Below, piece by piece: positions 1 to 6,046 of a stretch of 13,072 nucleotides of DNA. The first letter of the stretch is position 1, and each line of letters opens with the position of its first letter. The notes under the pieces are model-generated. The model was given only the letters and a program-made list of their open reading frames with translations, ran no database searches and was not told the origin of the DNA. Source of the DNA: Chloroflexota bacterium. Its GTDB lineage: Bacteria; Chloroflexota; UBA6077; FW602-bin22; JACQUS01. The stretch lies in contig JACQUS010000551.1 of NCBI GenBank assembly GCA_016210125.1, forward strand, positions 1 through 13,072, read 5' to 3'. The position numbers and the translations under genes are program-made.

Positions 1-42
1 GACAATTCTCGTCTACACAGTTCCGGGTATTCGCAGGCCCAG

Positions 43-543
43 TCACGACGGCTGCGTCCCGCGCGTCAGGCTGGCCTCGAGCAGGGCCTGCTCTTCCTCC
101 TTCGAGAGCGTGTAGCGCGAGGTGCCGCCACGCACCGGCTTGGCATACACGCGCGAGCCGCTGCGTCCGTGCAGGCTGCTGAGGACGAAGCCGTCACCGT
201 CGGCGTTCGTCACGGCGACGCTGAAGCTCTGGTCGCCGCCGGTGTCGTCGAACGGGTTGAAGCGCACGACGCCGACCTGCTGCAACGCCTGGCGCAGGCG
301 CAGCTCGAGCTGGTCGCAGCGCGCAATGGCTTGCAGAGCCTCCGCCGCCGCGTCGTGCGTCGCGGCGAGGTGGCCCTCCAGCAGCTCGTCGAGACGCTCG
401 CCGCGCACGCCCTCGCGCAGGCGCCGGTAGTGCAAGACCGCACGCCGCAGCCGGCGCTCGAGCGCCAGCACGTAGAGCGCCAGCGCCACGACGGCCACGG
501 CCAGCGCAGCGACCGCGGCCAGAAGCACATCGACGATGGTCAT
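43..543 (-). CDS. DUF4446 family membrane-anchored protein
   Basis: The protein has 166 residues and its biochemical role is unknown. Residues about 4-27 form one hydrophobic N-terminal helix, followed by an Arg-rich, probably coiled-coil stretch (about 28-90). The C-terminal domain carries the block FNPFDDTGGDQSFS, then VLSSLHGR and RVYAKPV near residues 95-138, ending in a 'TLSKEEEQAL' segment. That block order is what I recall as DUF4446, a family found in Firmicutes and Chloroflexota. The helix suggests a type II-like anchor with the conserved domain in the cytoplasm; this is inferred. The ATG start overlaps the psuG stop by 4 nt (ATGA), so translation is probably coupled. It is the last gene seen of the holB operon. 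No hairpin with a U-tract appears in the 42 bases after its stop, so the operon may continue outside the window. Confidence 0.85.
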   Translation of the reverse strand: MTIVDVLLAAVAALAVAVVALALYVLALERRLRRAVLHYRRLREGVRGERLDELLEGHLAATHDAAAEALQAIARCDQLELRLRQALQQVGVVRFNPFDDTGGDQSFSVAVTNADGDGFVLSSLHGRSGSRVYAKPVRGGTSRYTLSKEEEQALLEASLTRGTQPS

Positions 544-1478
544 TGTGACCCCTCCGTCGGAGCGCCCACCTTCGCCGGCGGCGCAGCGAGCGCCACGGCG
601 ACCTCCCCGCCAATCCGCGCGTTGTTCCGCAGCAAGGCGACGTTGGCGCGCAGCGCTGCGCCGCCGGTCAGCTCGAACAGCCGCGCCAGCGCGCGGGGCG
701 TGACGGCCGCGCCGACGACGCCGGCCGCCTCCAACTCGGCGAGGGCCGTCGCCAGAGCCTGCTCGACGACCGCAGCGTCGGCGGCAGCCTCGACCGGCGG
801 CGGGACCGCTAGCACGACGCTACCGGCGAGGCCCAGGGCGCGCTGAGCGCGTAGCAGCGCCGCCGCCTGCGCTGCGTCCTCGACGACGTCGTCAACAGGA
901 AGGCCGGAGTGCGAGTGGTAGAAGGCCGGCATCTCGGCGCAGCGCCAGCCGACGAGCGGCACGCCCCACGTCTCCAGCCACTCGCGCGTCCGGGGAAGGT
1001 CGAGCAGCACCTTCGGCCCCGAGCACACGACCAGGGCGCTCGCGCTGGCGAGGGCGACGAGATCGGCCGACACGTCGCCGGTGGCGCTCGCGCCGCGGTG
1101 AACGCCGCCGATGCCGCCGGTAGCCACGACCGCGATCCCGGCGCGCGCGGCGAGCCAGAGCGTCGCGGCGAAGGTCGTCGCGCCGTCGTCTCCGCGACGG
1201 GCGAGCGGCGCTAGATCGCGCAGGCTGGCTTTGGGCACGCGAGCGCCGCGGGCGAAGCGCTCGAGGTCCGCCTGGTCGAGGCCGATCGTCGGCTGGCCGC
1301 GCACGAGCCCCACGGTCGCCGGCACGGCGCCGGCGGCGCGCACGGCGGCCTCCATCGCCAGCGCCGTCTCGACAGACAAGGGGTGCGGTAGGCCGTGCGC
1401 GACCAGCGCCGACTCCAGTGCGACGACTGGCCGGCCCTCGCCCAGCGCCGCGGCGACCTCGGGCGCCAGCGTCAGCAC
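540..1478 (-). CDS. psuG: pseudouridine-5'-phosphate glycosidase
   Basis: The enzyme reversibly splits pseudouridine 5'-phosphate into uracil and ribose 5-phosphate and serves cytoplasmic pseudouridine breakdown. The 312-residue length is normal for the family. Visible signatures are ALESALVAHG (Glu22, the equivalent of E. coli Glu31), VPKASLRDL with the Schiff-base lysine Lys83, ATGGIGGVHRG at about 119-129, DVSADL with the metal ligand Asp139, CSGPKVLLDL with Lys156, and ANVALLRNNARIGGEVA near 278-294. All expected catalytic positions look intact. Start choice: GTG at 1478, with GGAG 7 nt upstream, overlapping the preceding stop by 7 nt. No pseudouridine kinase (psuK) lies beside it, which differs from the enterobacterial psuKG pair; the kinase may be elsewhere or supplied by another PfkB enzyme. 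Position after holB suggests operon convenience rather than a replication role. Confidence 0.95.
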   Translation of the reverse strand: MLTLAPEVAAALGEGRPVVALESALVAHGLPHPLSVETALAMEAAVRAAGAVPATVGLVRGQPTIGLDQADLERFARGARVPKASLRDLAPLARRGDDGATTFAATLWLAARAGIAVVATGGIGGVHRGASATGDVSADLVALASASALVVCSGPKVLLDLPRTREWLETWGVPLVGWRCAEMPAFYHSHSGLPVDDVVEDAAQAAALLRAQRALGLAGSVVLAVPPPVEAAADAAVVEQALATALAELEAAGVVGAAVTPRALARLFELTGGAALRANVALLRNNARIGGEVAVALAAPPAKVGAPTEGSQ

Positions 1479-1897
1479 GGCGGCGCTCCTGCGGGGGGCA
1501 CCTCGCGGGCCGCGGAGGGCAGCTCTGCCAGCGGCAGCTCGACCCGCTCCCCGCTGGCCAGCTCAAGGATCGCCGTGCGTGCGCGGGCGCGGAGACGCAG
1601 CATGCGCGCCGGCCCGCGCGGAGTCTCGACGACGCTGTTGAGAAACGGCAGCGGCGGTATGCGGTCCAGGGCCTCGGATACCGGAGCCCAGCCTGGCCCG
1701 GCGGTCAGGGCGGGCGTGGCCCGACCTTCGGGCGGCGGCGCCGGCCGGAGGAGCTGCTCGGCGGTGGCCACGACCTGCACGCGCTGCCCAGCCGGGTCCA
1801 GCACGACCTGGCCCGCGGCGACCGCCTCGTCGGCCACGTAGCAGCGCAGCGGGGCGGCGGCGGCCCGACGCGTCACGATGGCCCGCTGCGTCGCCAC
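1472..1897 (-). CDS. small protein with RicT/PSP1-like C-terminal segment, function unknown
   Basis: The protein has 141 residues and no family I can name firmly. It begins with GTG only 2 nt after the holB stop and its TGA overlaps the psuG start, so it is surely translated as part of this operon. Residues about 82-126 (LPFLNSVVETPRGPARMLRL, then an ELASGERVELPLAEL strand pair) read like the small beta-barrel that follows the Cys-rich motif at the end of RicT/YaaT (PSP1) proteins. Residues 1-50 could be a worn version of the PSP1 N-terminus. In Firmicutes, yaaT commonly follows holB, so the position supports that reading. The Cys cluster of true RicT is missing: only Cys19 and the terminal Cys141 remain. 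The middle (52-75) is Pro/Ala/Gly-rich linker. The relation to RicT is inference; the existence of the gene is well supported by its packing. Confidence 0.7.
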   Translation of the reverse strand: MATQRAIVTRRAAAAPLRCYVADEAVAAGQVVLDPAGQRVQVVATAEQLLRPAPPPEGRATPALTAGPGWAPVSEALDRIPPLPFLNSVVETPRGPARMLRLRARARTAILELASGERVELPLAELPSAAREVPPAGAPPC

Positions 1898-1899
1898 GG

Positions 1900-3021
1900 C
1901 TAGGCCACTCGCGCCGGCCGCGGCGCGCCGAGGAAGAGCACCTCGAGCGCCAGGCGCGCGTTGACGCTACCCGTCGGCCACAACGCTGCGGCACCGGGCG
2001 CGACGCGCGCTGCGTCCACGAAGAGGCCGTCCGGCGCGACGTGGCCGCGGACATCGCCGGCGATGAGGCGCGCCGCCTCGGCAATGCGCCAGAGGTAGCG
2101 GCTGACGGCCGGCGGAGTAAGCTGCAGAGCGACCGCGCGGGCGAGCGCGCCCAGGTCGATGTGCACCGAGCCGTCGTCGCGGCCGAGGCCGGCCAGCAGG
2201 ACATCGCGCCACCAGGTGGCCCAGACGCGCAGCGGCTCGTCCAGCGCCCGGCGGTCGCGCTCGTAGCGCTCGGCCAGCTCGGTGGCGTAGGCCAGACGGT
2301 CGTGGTCGCCGGCGTGGCAAAGACCGATCAGCCGCTCGCGCATTGCCTCGTACTGCGTCCGGAAGCGCTCGCTCGTCGCCGCCTGCAGCGCCCAGCCCAC
2401 GCGGCCCTGGGCGAGGTGCGCCAGGCGGTCGACCTCCTCGGGCGGCAGAGCGGCGTGCGCGCGCAGCGCCGCGGCGACCTCCGGCAGCGGCACGGGCCGC
2501 AGCGCGAGGCGCTGGCAGCGCGAGACGAGCGTGGGCGCGAGCAGGCTGGGGTCGAGCACGGTGAGTAGGAAATGGCTGCGCGGCGGTGGCTCTTCCAGCG
2601 TCTTCAGCAGCGCATCGGCGGCCTCGGGACGCATGTCCTCGGCGTTGCGCAAGAGGAAGAAGCGCGCCTGACCTTCGAGCGGCGACAGCGCCGCGGCCTG
2701 GCGCGCCACGCGAATTCGTTCGATGGGGATGACTCTCGCGCGCGTCGGCGTGGCGTCTTGCTCGCCCAGGCTCCGCCCGGCCTCGATCAGCATGAGATCG
2801 GGATGGTTGCGCCGCTCGATCTGCCGGCAGGCGCGGCAGGCGCCGCACGGGCGCGCGTCGTGCGGCGCGGTGCACAGGGCGGTCTGCGCCAGGGCGAGGG
2901 CGAGCGTCGTCTTCCCCACACCGGGCGGGCCAGCGAAGAGATACGCCGGCGCCAGGCGGCCGCGCTCCGCAGCGCGCTCAAGCTGTCGCGCGATAGCGTC
3001 GTGGCCGATGATTCCGCGCAT
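1900..3021 (-). CDS. holB: DNA polymerase III subunit delta prime
   Basis: This is the clamp-loader subunit that, with delta and the tau/gamma (DnaX) ATPases, opens the sliding clamp at primer ends. The 373 residues show the AAA+ layout: a GHDAIARQLERA start motif, Walker A GPPGVGKT at 31-38, a four-cysteine zinc module (Cys50, 59, 62, 65), TLEEPP at about 152-157 and the sensor/arginine-finger segment LVSRCQRL. The Walker B position reads FLLRNAEDM instead of the usual acidic DEAD-type motif. This fits delta prime, which is not itself a working ATPase, and argues against DnaX. The C-terminal half is the collar domain. The ATG at 3021 matches the usual 'IIGH' start; the Shine-Dalgarno sequence is weak. 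It is the first gene of a four-gene operon, with a candidate extended -10 promoter about 128 nt upstream. Confidence 0.93.
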   Translation of the reverse strand: MRGIIGHDAIARQLERAAERGRLAPAYLFAGPPGVGKTTLALALAQTALCTAPHDARPCGACRACRQIERRNHPDLMLIEAGRSLGEQDATPTRARVIPIERIRVARQAAALSPLEGQARFFLLRNAEDMRPEAADALLKTLEEPPPRSHFLLTVLDPSLLAPTLVSRCQRLALRPVPLPEVAAALRAHAALPPEEVDRLAHLAQGRVGWALQAATSERFRTQYEAMRERLIGLCHAGDHDRLAYATELAERYERDRRALDEPLRVWATWWRDVLLAGLGRDDGSVHIDLGALARAVALQLTPPAVSRYLWRIAEAARLIAGDVRGHVAPDGLFVDAARVAPGAAALWPTGSVNARLALEVLFLGAPRPARVA

Positions 3022-3148
3022 GGCGAGCCGCCAGCCGTCCGCAGTCAGCGATCATCCGGCCACCGCCGGCTACCGGCCATCAGCCCCTGTCGGCGGCCGG
3101 AAAGAGGCCGCGGGCGGCTGGAGACTCATGGCTGAGCGCTGCACGCCG

Positions 3149-3157
3149 ATTGTAGCA
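3149..3157 (-). promoter_or_regulatory. extended -10 promoter for the holB operon
   Basis: On the minus strand the sequence reads TGC-TACAAT, an extended -10 element with 5 of 6 matches to TATAAT. No good -35 hexamer lies 16-18 nt upstream, as is common for extended -10 promoters. The 13-base string TGCTACAATCGGC is identical to the one in front of the tRNA-Thr gene, which strengthens the call. It would give a leader of about 120 nt before the holB ATG. Confidence 0.5.
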
Positions 3158-3165
3158 TCCCGCCC

Positions 3166-3179
3166 GGCGGCATGCCGCC
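3166..3179. repeat. 14-bp perfect palindrome between response regulator and holB
   Basis: GGCGGCATGCCGCC is its own reverse complement. It starts 15 nt after the response regulator stop and sits just upstream of the extended -10 of holB. As RNA it gives a 5-bp GC stem with a CATG loop, with no U-tract after it. It could therefore be a weak terminator, or an operator overlapping the -35 region of the holB promoter. The sequence does not decide between these. Confidence 0.4.
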
Positions 3180-3194
3180 CCTGCGGACGGGCTG

Positions 3195-3782
3195 CTAATC
3201 GTCGCGCCGGCGAGAGAGCCGCTTGACGGCGCTGAGCAGCGCGGCGAGCTCGAAGGGCTTTGCCAAATACCCGTCGGCGCCAACCTCCTCGGCCCAGCGC
3301 CGCGCGTTGACCGCCGCGGTCATCACCAGGATCGGCACGTTCACGCCGCGCTCACGCAACGCCCTGGTGAAGCCCCAGCCGTCGAGCACCGGCATGCGCA
3401 TGTCCAGGAGGACGAGCGACGGCCGGACGCGGTCGACGACCGTCAGGGCCTCCACCCCGTTCGTGGCCACCTCGACTGCATAGCCTTCGAGGGCCAGGAT
3501 GTCGGCGACGGTGGTCCGTATCGCGTAGTCGTCGTCCACGACGAGAATCGGGCGGCTCGCGCCGCCGCGTGCGTGCTCGGCGGCCGGCGAGCTCTCGGCG
3601 GAGAGCGATGCCTCGTCGCGGCGGGCGCGCCGTTCGGCCGGCCCCTTCAACCACTGCACCGGCCCCGGAGACGAGGACGGGGAGATCGGCCGCGGCCCGG
3701 CGCCCTGCACCGGGGTCAGCCCAGACGCCGGAGCGCCCGCGCAGGGGACCCGGCGCGCGAGCAACTGTATCGTGGCCATCAT
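3195..3782 (-). CDS. orphan CheY-like response regulator (receiver domain only)
   Basis: A phosphorylation-dependent switch protein made of an N-terminal tail and one receiver domain, with no DNA-binding or enzymatic output domain. Starting from the ATG at 3782 it has 195 residues. The receiver covers about residues 76-195: RPILVVDDD with the acidic cluster Asp83-85, the phosphoacceptor Asp127 in LVLLDMRMP, Thr155 in LVMTAA, and Lys175 in YLAKPF. All are intact. Residues 1-75 are low-complexity, rich in Pro, Ala, Ser and Arg. Start choice is uncertain. The frame stays open to a TTG at 3857, but that stretch runs into a repeat and reads like noise; two adjacent ATG codons (3782, 3779) are the best candidates, without a clear Shine-Dalgarno. 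No histidine kinase lies nearby. The partner is unknown. Confidence 0.85.
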   Translation of the reverse strand: MMATIQLLARRVPCAGAPASGLTPVQGAGPRPISPSSSPGPVQWLKGPAERRARRDEASLSAESSPAAEHARGGASRPILVVDDDYAIRTTVADILALEGYAVEVATNGVEALTVVDRVRPSLVLLDMRMPVLDGWGFTRALRERGVNVPILVMTAAVNARRWAEEVGADGYLAKPFELAALLSAVKRLSRRRDD

Positions 3783-4204
3783 CGGCTGCCGGCCGACGTG
3801 CGCCCCACTCCAGGCCTCACACCACCCCCTCGTGCGTGAACGCGCGACACGCAGCAACGCTGGCTTGATTCATCTGGAAATGCCATCAAGGCTAGAGATC
3901 TAACCCTCGTGCGCGAACGCGCGACACGCAGTGACGCTGGCGCACTCGACGATGCTGGTCTTCGCCATGATAACGCGCCGACCGAGCACGAAGCTACGGA
4001 CAGCGCTACATGGGCTTAACATGACGATGACAATCGACGTTACGTCGGCTTGCTGCGCCCCGGCGCGCTCGGCCGGTAGATCCGCCGTGCGCCGGGGATG
4101 CCGGCGCTCCTTGCGGCACGGTGCAGAGCCTCGCGCGCTGCGGACCTGCGCTCGACGAAGTGCGCGCGACTCTTTGTCGCCGGTCTGGCCGCCACGACGG
4201 CGGT
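3783..4204. other. 422-bp non-coding spacer between SNase-like lipoprotein and response regulator
   Basis: I see no believable gene in this stretch. It holds the two 38-bp repeats (3827-3941), an A/T-richer pocket at about 3865-4050, and a 13-bp dyad CGACG-TTA-CGTCG at 4035-4047. A small GC hairpin (CCGCC-ACGAC-GGCGG, 4189-4203) starts 1 nt after the lipoprotein stop. That hairpin lacks a U-tract, so I do not call it a terminator. A TATCAT on the minus strand (plus coordinates 3967-3972) could be a -10 for the response regulator, but no -35 supports it. Confidence 0.6.
3827..3941. repeat. pair of 38-bp direct repeats (3827-3864 and 3904-3941)
   Basis: Two copies, both beginning CCCTCGTGCG and ending ACGCTGGC, match at 35 of 38 positions by eye and are 77 bp apart. 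Differences are one T/C in the first third and CA/TG near the end. Each copy holds an imperfect dyad around CGCG-AA-CGCG. The 39 bp between them are markedly richer in A/T than the surroundings and carry TTGAT...ATCAA inverted arms. The pair lies about 45 bp upstream of the response regulator ATG, so it could be regulatory. It could also be what remains of a duplication or short mobile insertion. Confidence 0.75.
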
Positions 4205-5188
4205 CTAGGTCGATCCCTGCGTGGGCTGCGGCGACGGGCCAGGCCGGGGCGGCGTGGCTGTGGGCGGGGGAGGCGCCGTCGGCTGCGCGGCCGGGGTCGC
4301 GGTGCGCTGCGGCGCCGGCGTCGCGGTGGGCGGCGGCTGTGGCGGACGCGGCACTATCGGCGGCGGGGGCACGGTCACCGGTGCCGGCGTCGGCTGTGGC
4401 GCCACCGGCGTCGCGGTCGGAGGTGGCAGGGGCTGCTGCTCAGGCTGGCCGCCTGCCGGCGGAGTCGGCGGCGGCGCGGCCGGCGTAGGTGCCGCTGGAG
4501 GCTGGGTTGCTGTCGGCGCGGGTGGGCGCAGCGTCGGCGTCGCCGGCCGCGCGGTCGGCGTGCTCGTCGGCGCCACCGGCGCCGGGGCGGGCCGGGGCGT
4601 CGACGTGGGCTGCGGCGAGGCGGCCGTCGGCGTGGCCGTCGCCGGCGGTGCGGTGGGCGTTGGCGACGGCACCGCGGTAGCTGTCGCAATGTAAGACCAG
4701 CGCCCGCGTCGCGCGGCGCGGGCCTCGCCCTCGGCGGCCTGAAGGGTCTCACGGTGGCGCGTCTCGTCCGGGCTGAGTGCGACCGTGGCGTAGCCGAGGC
4801 GCACCAGCTCGGCGTTCGCCAGCTTGTCGGCGAGCCAGACCCAGCGTCGCAGCTCCCCGTCGTCGCGCGCCGTCCCACGCTCGAGCTCGACGACGCGGCC
4901 GCCCACCAGGCGGCGGTTGAAGTCGAGTGCCTCATCGGCGAGGCTAGGCGGCGCGTCTGGCGGGAGGGTGAGGTCCACGCCGAGATAGCGGACGGCGCGC
5001 CGATAGCCGGCGTACTCGACGACGATCGTGTCCGGCGCCAGGACCTCGGCCACGCGCGCCAGATGGCGGTCGGGATCCGGCGTCGCACCGCGCGGCGGCA
5101 GCGCCGGCTTCGGCACGGGCGGCGTAGCGACGCACGCACCGGCGAGCAGCCCAAGGCTGGCGCCTAGCGCCAGAAGCAGCGCCGGCAT
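4205..5188 (-). CDS. secreted lipoprotein with SNase-like (thermonuclease) domain and Pro/Thr-rich tail
   Basis: The protein has 327 residues. Residues 1-19 form a hydrophobic leader ending LLAGAC, a plausible lipobox with Cys19 as the lipidated residue; unusually, the n-region has no positive charge. Residues about 44-165 match the staphylococcal-nuclease fold order: VAEVLAPDTIVVEY, RAVRYLGVD (Arg67, Asp72), ARDDGELRRWVWL (Asp109/110, Arg114/115), LVRLGYATV, and the closing AEGEARAARRGRW. The glutamate that normally follows the GID-T-P-E motif is absent (GVDLTLPPD), so nuclease activity is doubtful. Residues 170-327 are low-complexity Pro/Thr/Ala with PTATP-like units, a tail typical of Chloroflexota surface proteins and probably a wall-spanning spacer. 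The ATG at 5188 is the only ATG/GTG in frame after an upstream stop. It is a single-gene unit with a perfect TTGACA upstream. Confidence 0.82.
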   Translation of the reverse strand: MPALLLALGASLGLLAGACVATPPVPKPALPPRGATPDPDRHLARVAEVLAPDTIVVEYAGYRRAVRYLGVDLTLPPDAPPSLADEALDFNRRLVGGRVVELERGTARDDGELRRWVWLADKLANAELVRLGYATVALSPDETRHRETLQAAEGEARAARRGRWSYIATATAVPSPTPTAPPATATPTAASPQPTSTPRPAPAPVAPTSTPTARPATPTLRPPAPTATQPPAAPTPAAPPPTPPAGGQPEQQPLPPPTATPVAPQPTPAPVTVPPPPIVPRPPQPPPTATPAPQRTATPAAQPTAPPPPTATPPRPGPSPQPTQGST

Positions 5189-5500
5189 CGGCGGCTGCCA
5201 GAGCGCGCCGGCCGGCCGTCGATCCGTCAGTGTCGCACCTCGCGTCCGGCTCTCGCGCTACGATGAACGCGCGCGAGCGCCGTGTCAATGGCCCTCGCCG
5301 TGTCTATGCACCTAGCTTGCGAGAAGCGCTCTAGACGAAGCGGCAGGGCCGCAACGCGCAGCGCGCTACGGCGCGTCTGCAAACCTCGGAAGGGTGAGCT
5401 TGCCGCGAGGGCGCATCCGGTATTCGCCGCGTGGGCGTGGGCGAGCACCAGGCTTGCCCCGTCACGGCCACGCGCCGGCATACGCCTACGCAAGCACCCC
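5189..5500. other. 312-bp spacer between membrane protein and SNase-like lipoprotein
   Basis: No gene is supported here; the open frames on both strands read as composition artefacts. The stretch contains the candidate lipoprotein promoter (5260-5288) and a 12-bp direct repeat around its -35. An 8-bp stem (5439-5459) has a 5-base loop and pairs fully only as plus-strand RNA, with one G-U pair. It has no U-tract and no plus-strand gene precedes it. Confidence 0.5.
5260..5288 (-). promoter_or_regulatory. candidate sigma-70-type promoter for the SNase-like lipoprotein
   Basis: On the minus strand a perfect -35 TTGACA (5283-5288) is followed after exactly 17 bp by CATCGT (5260-5265), a poor -10 with 3 of 6 matches. 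The start codon lies about 72 nt downstream. The -35 sits in a 12-bp direct repeat unit (5278-5289 and 5296-5307, one mismatch, 18 bp apart). The -10 is weak, so confidence is limited. Confidence 0.35.
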
Positions 5501-5899
5501 TCAGCGGAACCAGCGCCGCAGCCGGCGGAGTAAGGCGCTCACGTCGAAGCCGCCGCGGGCCGGATGCTCGACGACCCGCCCGCGCCAGCGCTTCTCGTGG
5601 CGCGGGCGGTGCCAGCCGGTGACCGAGAAGAGGATACTCGCAGCGAAGAGGACGACGGCGACGATCGCGAGGTACGCCCCGAGGCGCGGTACGAGGCGGC
5701 CAACGATGAACGCCGCGACGATGAGCGCCACGGCGGTGGTCAGGAGGCGCTCCGGGCTGATATCCCAGCCCGTGCCCCAGAACCAAGCGCGCAACTGGCC
5801 GAGCAGGCGCTGCAACCCTGATGGCCGCCGGCGCCGGGAGCCGCGATCGTCGAACCGCGCGAGGATTTCCTGGATTTCGCGGTCCAGCCGCTCCGACAT
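5501..5899 (-). CDS. two-helix membrane protein, function unknown
   Basis: The protein has 132 residues. The N-terminus MSERLDREIQEILARFDD is an acidic amphipathic helix, followed by an Arg-rich linker (20-38). Two hydrophobic helices lie at about 52-69 and 73-94, with a short turn PRLGAY between them. The C-terminus is very basic (KRWRGRVVE, then LLRRLRRWFR), so both ends are probably cytoplasmic. I recall similar short proteins as conserved hypotheticals in Chloroflexota but cannot name a function. The ATG at 5899 is preceded by GGGGGGA, an adequate Shine-Dalgarno. A longer open frame reaches 6106, but it reads through the tRNA-Thr gene and is not coding. The gene begins 74 nt downstream of the tRNA and may be read from the tRNA promoter. 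Confidence 0.78.
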   Translation of the reverse strand: MSERLDREIQEILARFDDRGSRRRRPSGLQRLLGQLRAWFWGTGWDISPERLLTTAVALIVAAFIVGRLVPRLGAYLAIVAVVLFAASILFSVTGWHRPRHEKRWRGRVVEHPARGGFDVSALLRRLRRWFR

Positions 5900-5973
5900 A
5901 GGTCCCCCCGTGTCGTGCTGCACATTGCCCCGAACGCCGCAGATCCACCGGAACGCGGGTGATGGAAGCGCGG

Positions 5974-6046
5974 AGCCCACGACCGGGATTGAACCGGTGA
6001 CCTCGCCCTTACCAAGGGCGTGCTCTACCGACTGAGCTACGTGGGC
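5974..6046 (-). tRNA. tRNA-Thr (anticodon GGT)
   Basis: A complete 73-nt cloverleaf on the minus strand: acceptor GCCCACG/CGTGGGC, D arm GCTC...GAGC, anticodon stem CGCCC/GGGCG with loop TTGGTAA (anticodon GGT at 6011-6013), five-base variable loop, T arm ACCGG-TTCAATC-CCGGT, discriminator T. All four stems pair perfectly. GGT reads ACC and ACU threonine codons. CCA is not encoded: the bases after the discriminator are CCG. Confidence 0.97.

Noticed and set aside
3783..3857. TTG-started extension of the response regulator (25 residues)
   Set aside because: It runs into the 38-bp repeat, has no ribosome site and reads like non-coding sequence; the tandem ATG at 3782/3779 is preferred, although the true start is not certain.
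4189..4203. GC hairpin just after the lipoprotein stop as an intrinsic terminator
   Set aside because: Only five base pairs and no U-tract on the minus strand; such small GC palindromes are frequent in this composition.
4221..4694. Glycine-rich plus-strand frame (PE_PGRS-like appearance)
   Set aside because: It is the antisense image of the Pro/Thr-rich tail of the lipoprotein.
5439..5459. 8-bp stem-loop as a terminator
   Set aside because: It pairs fully only as plus-strand RNA, where no gene ends, and no U-tract follows.
5227..5493. 88-residue minus-strand frame in the spacer upstream of the lipoprotein
   Set aside because: Arg/Ala-rich, no recognisable motif, no ribosome site, and it contains the candidate promoter of the lipoprotein.
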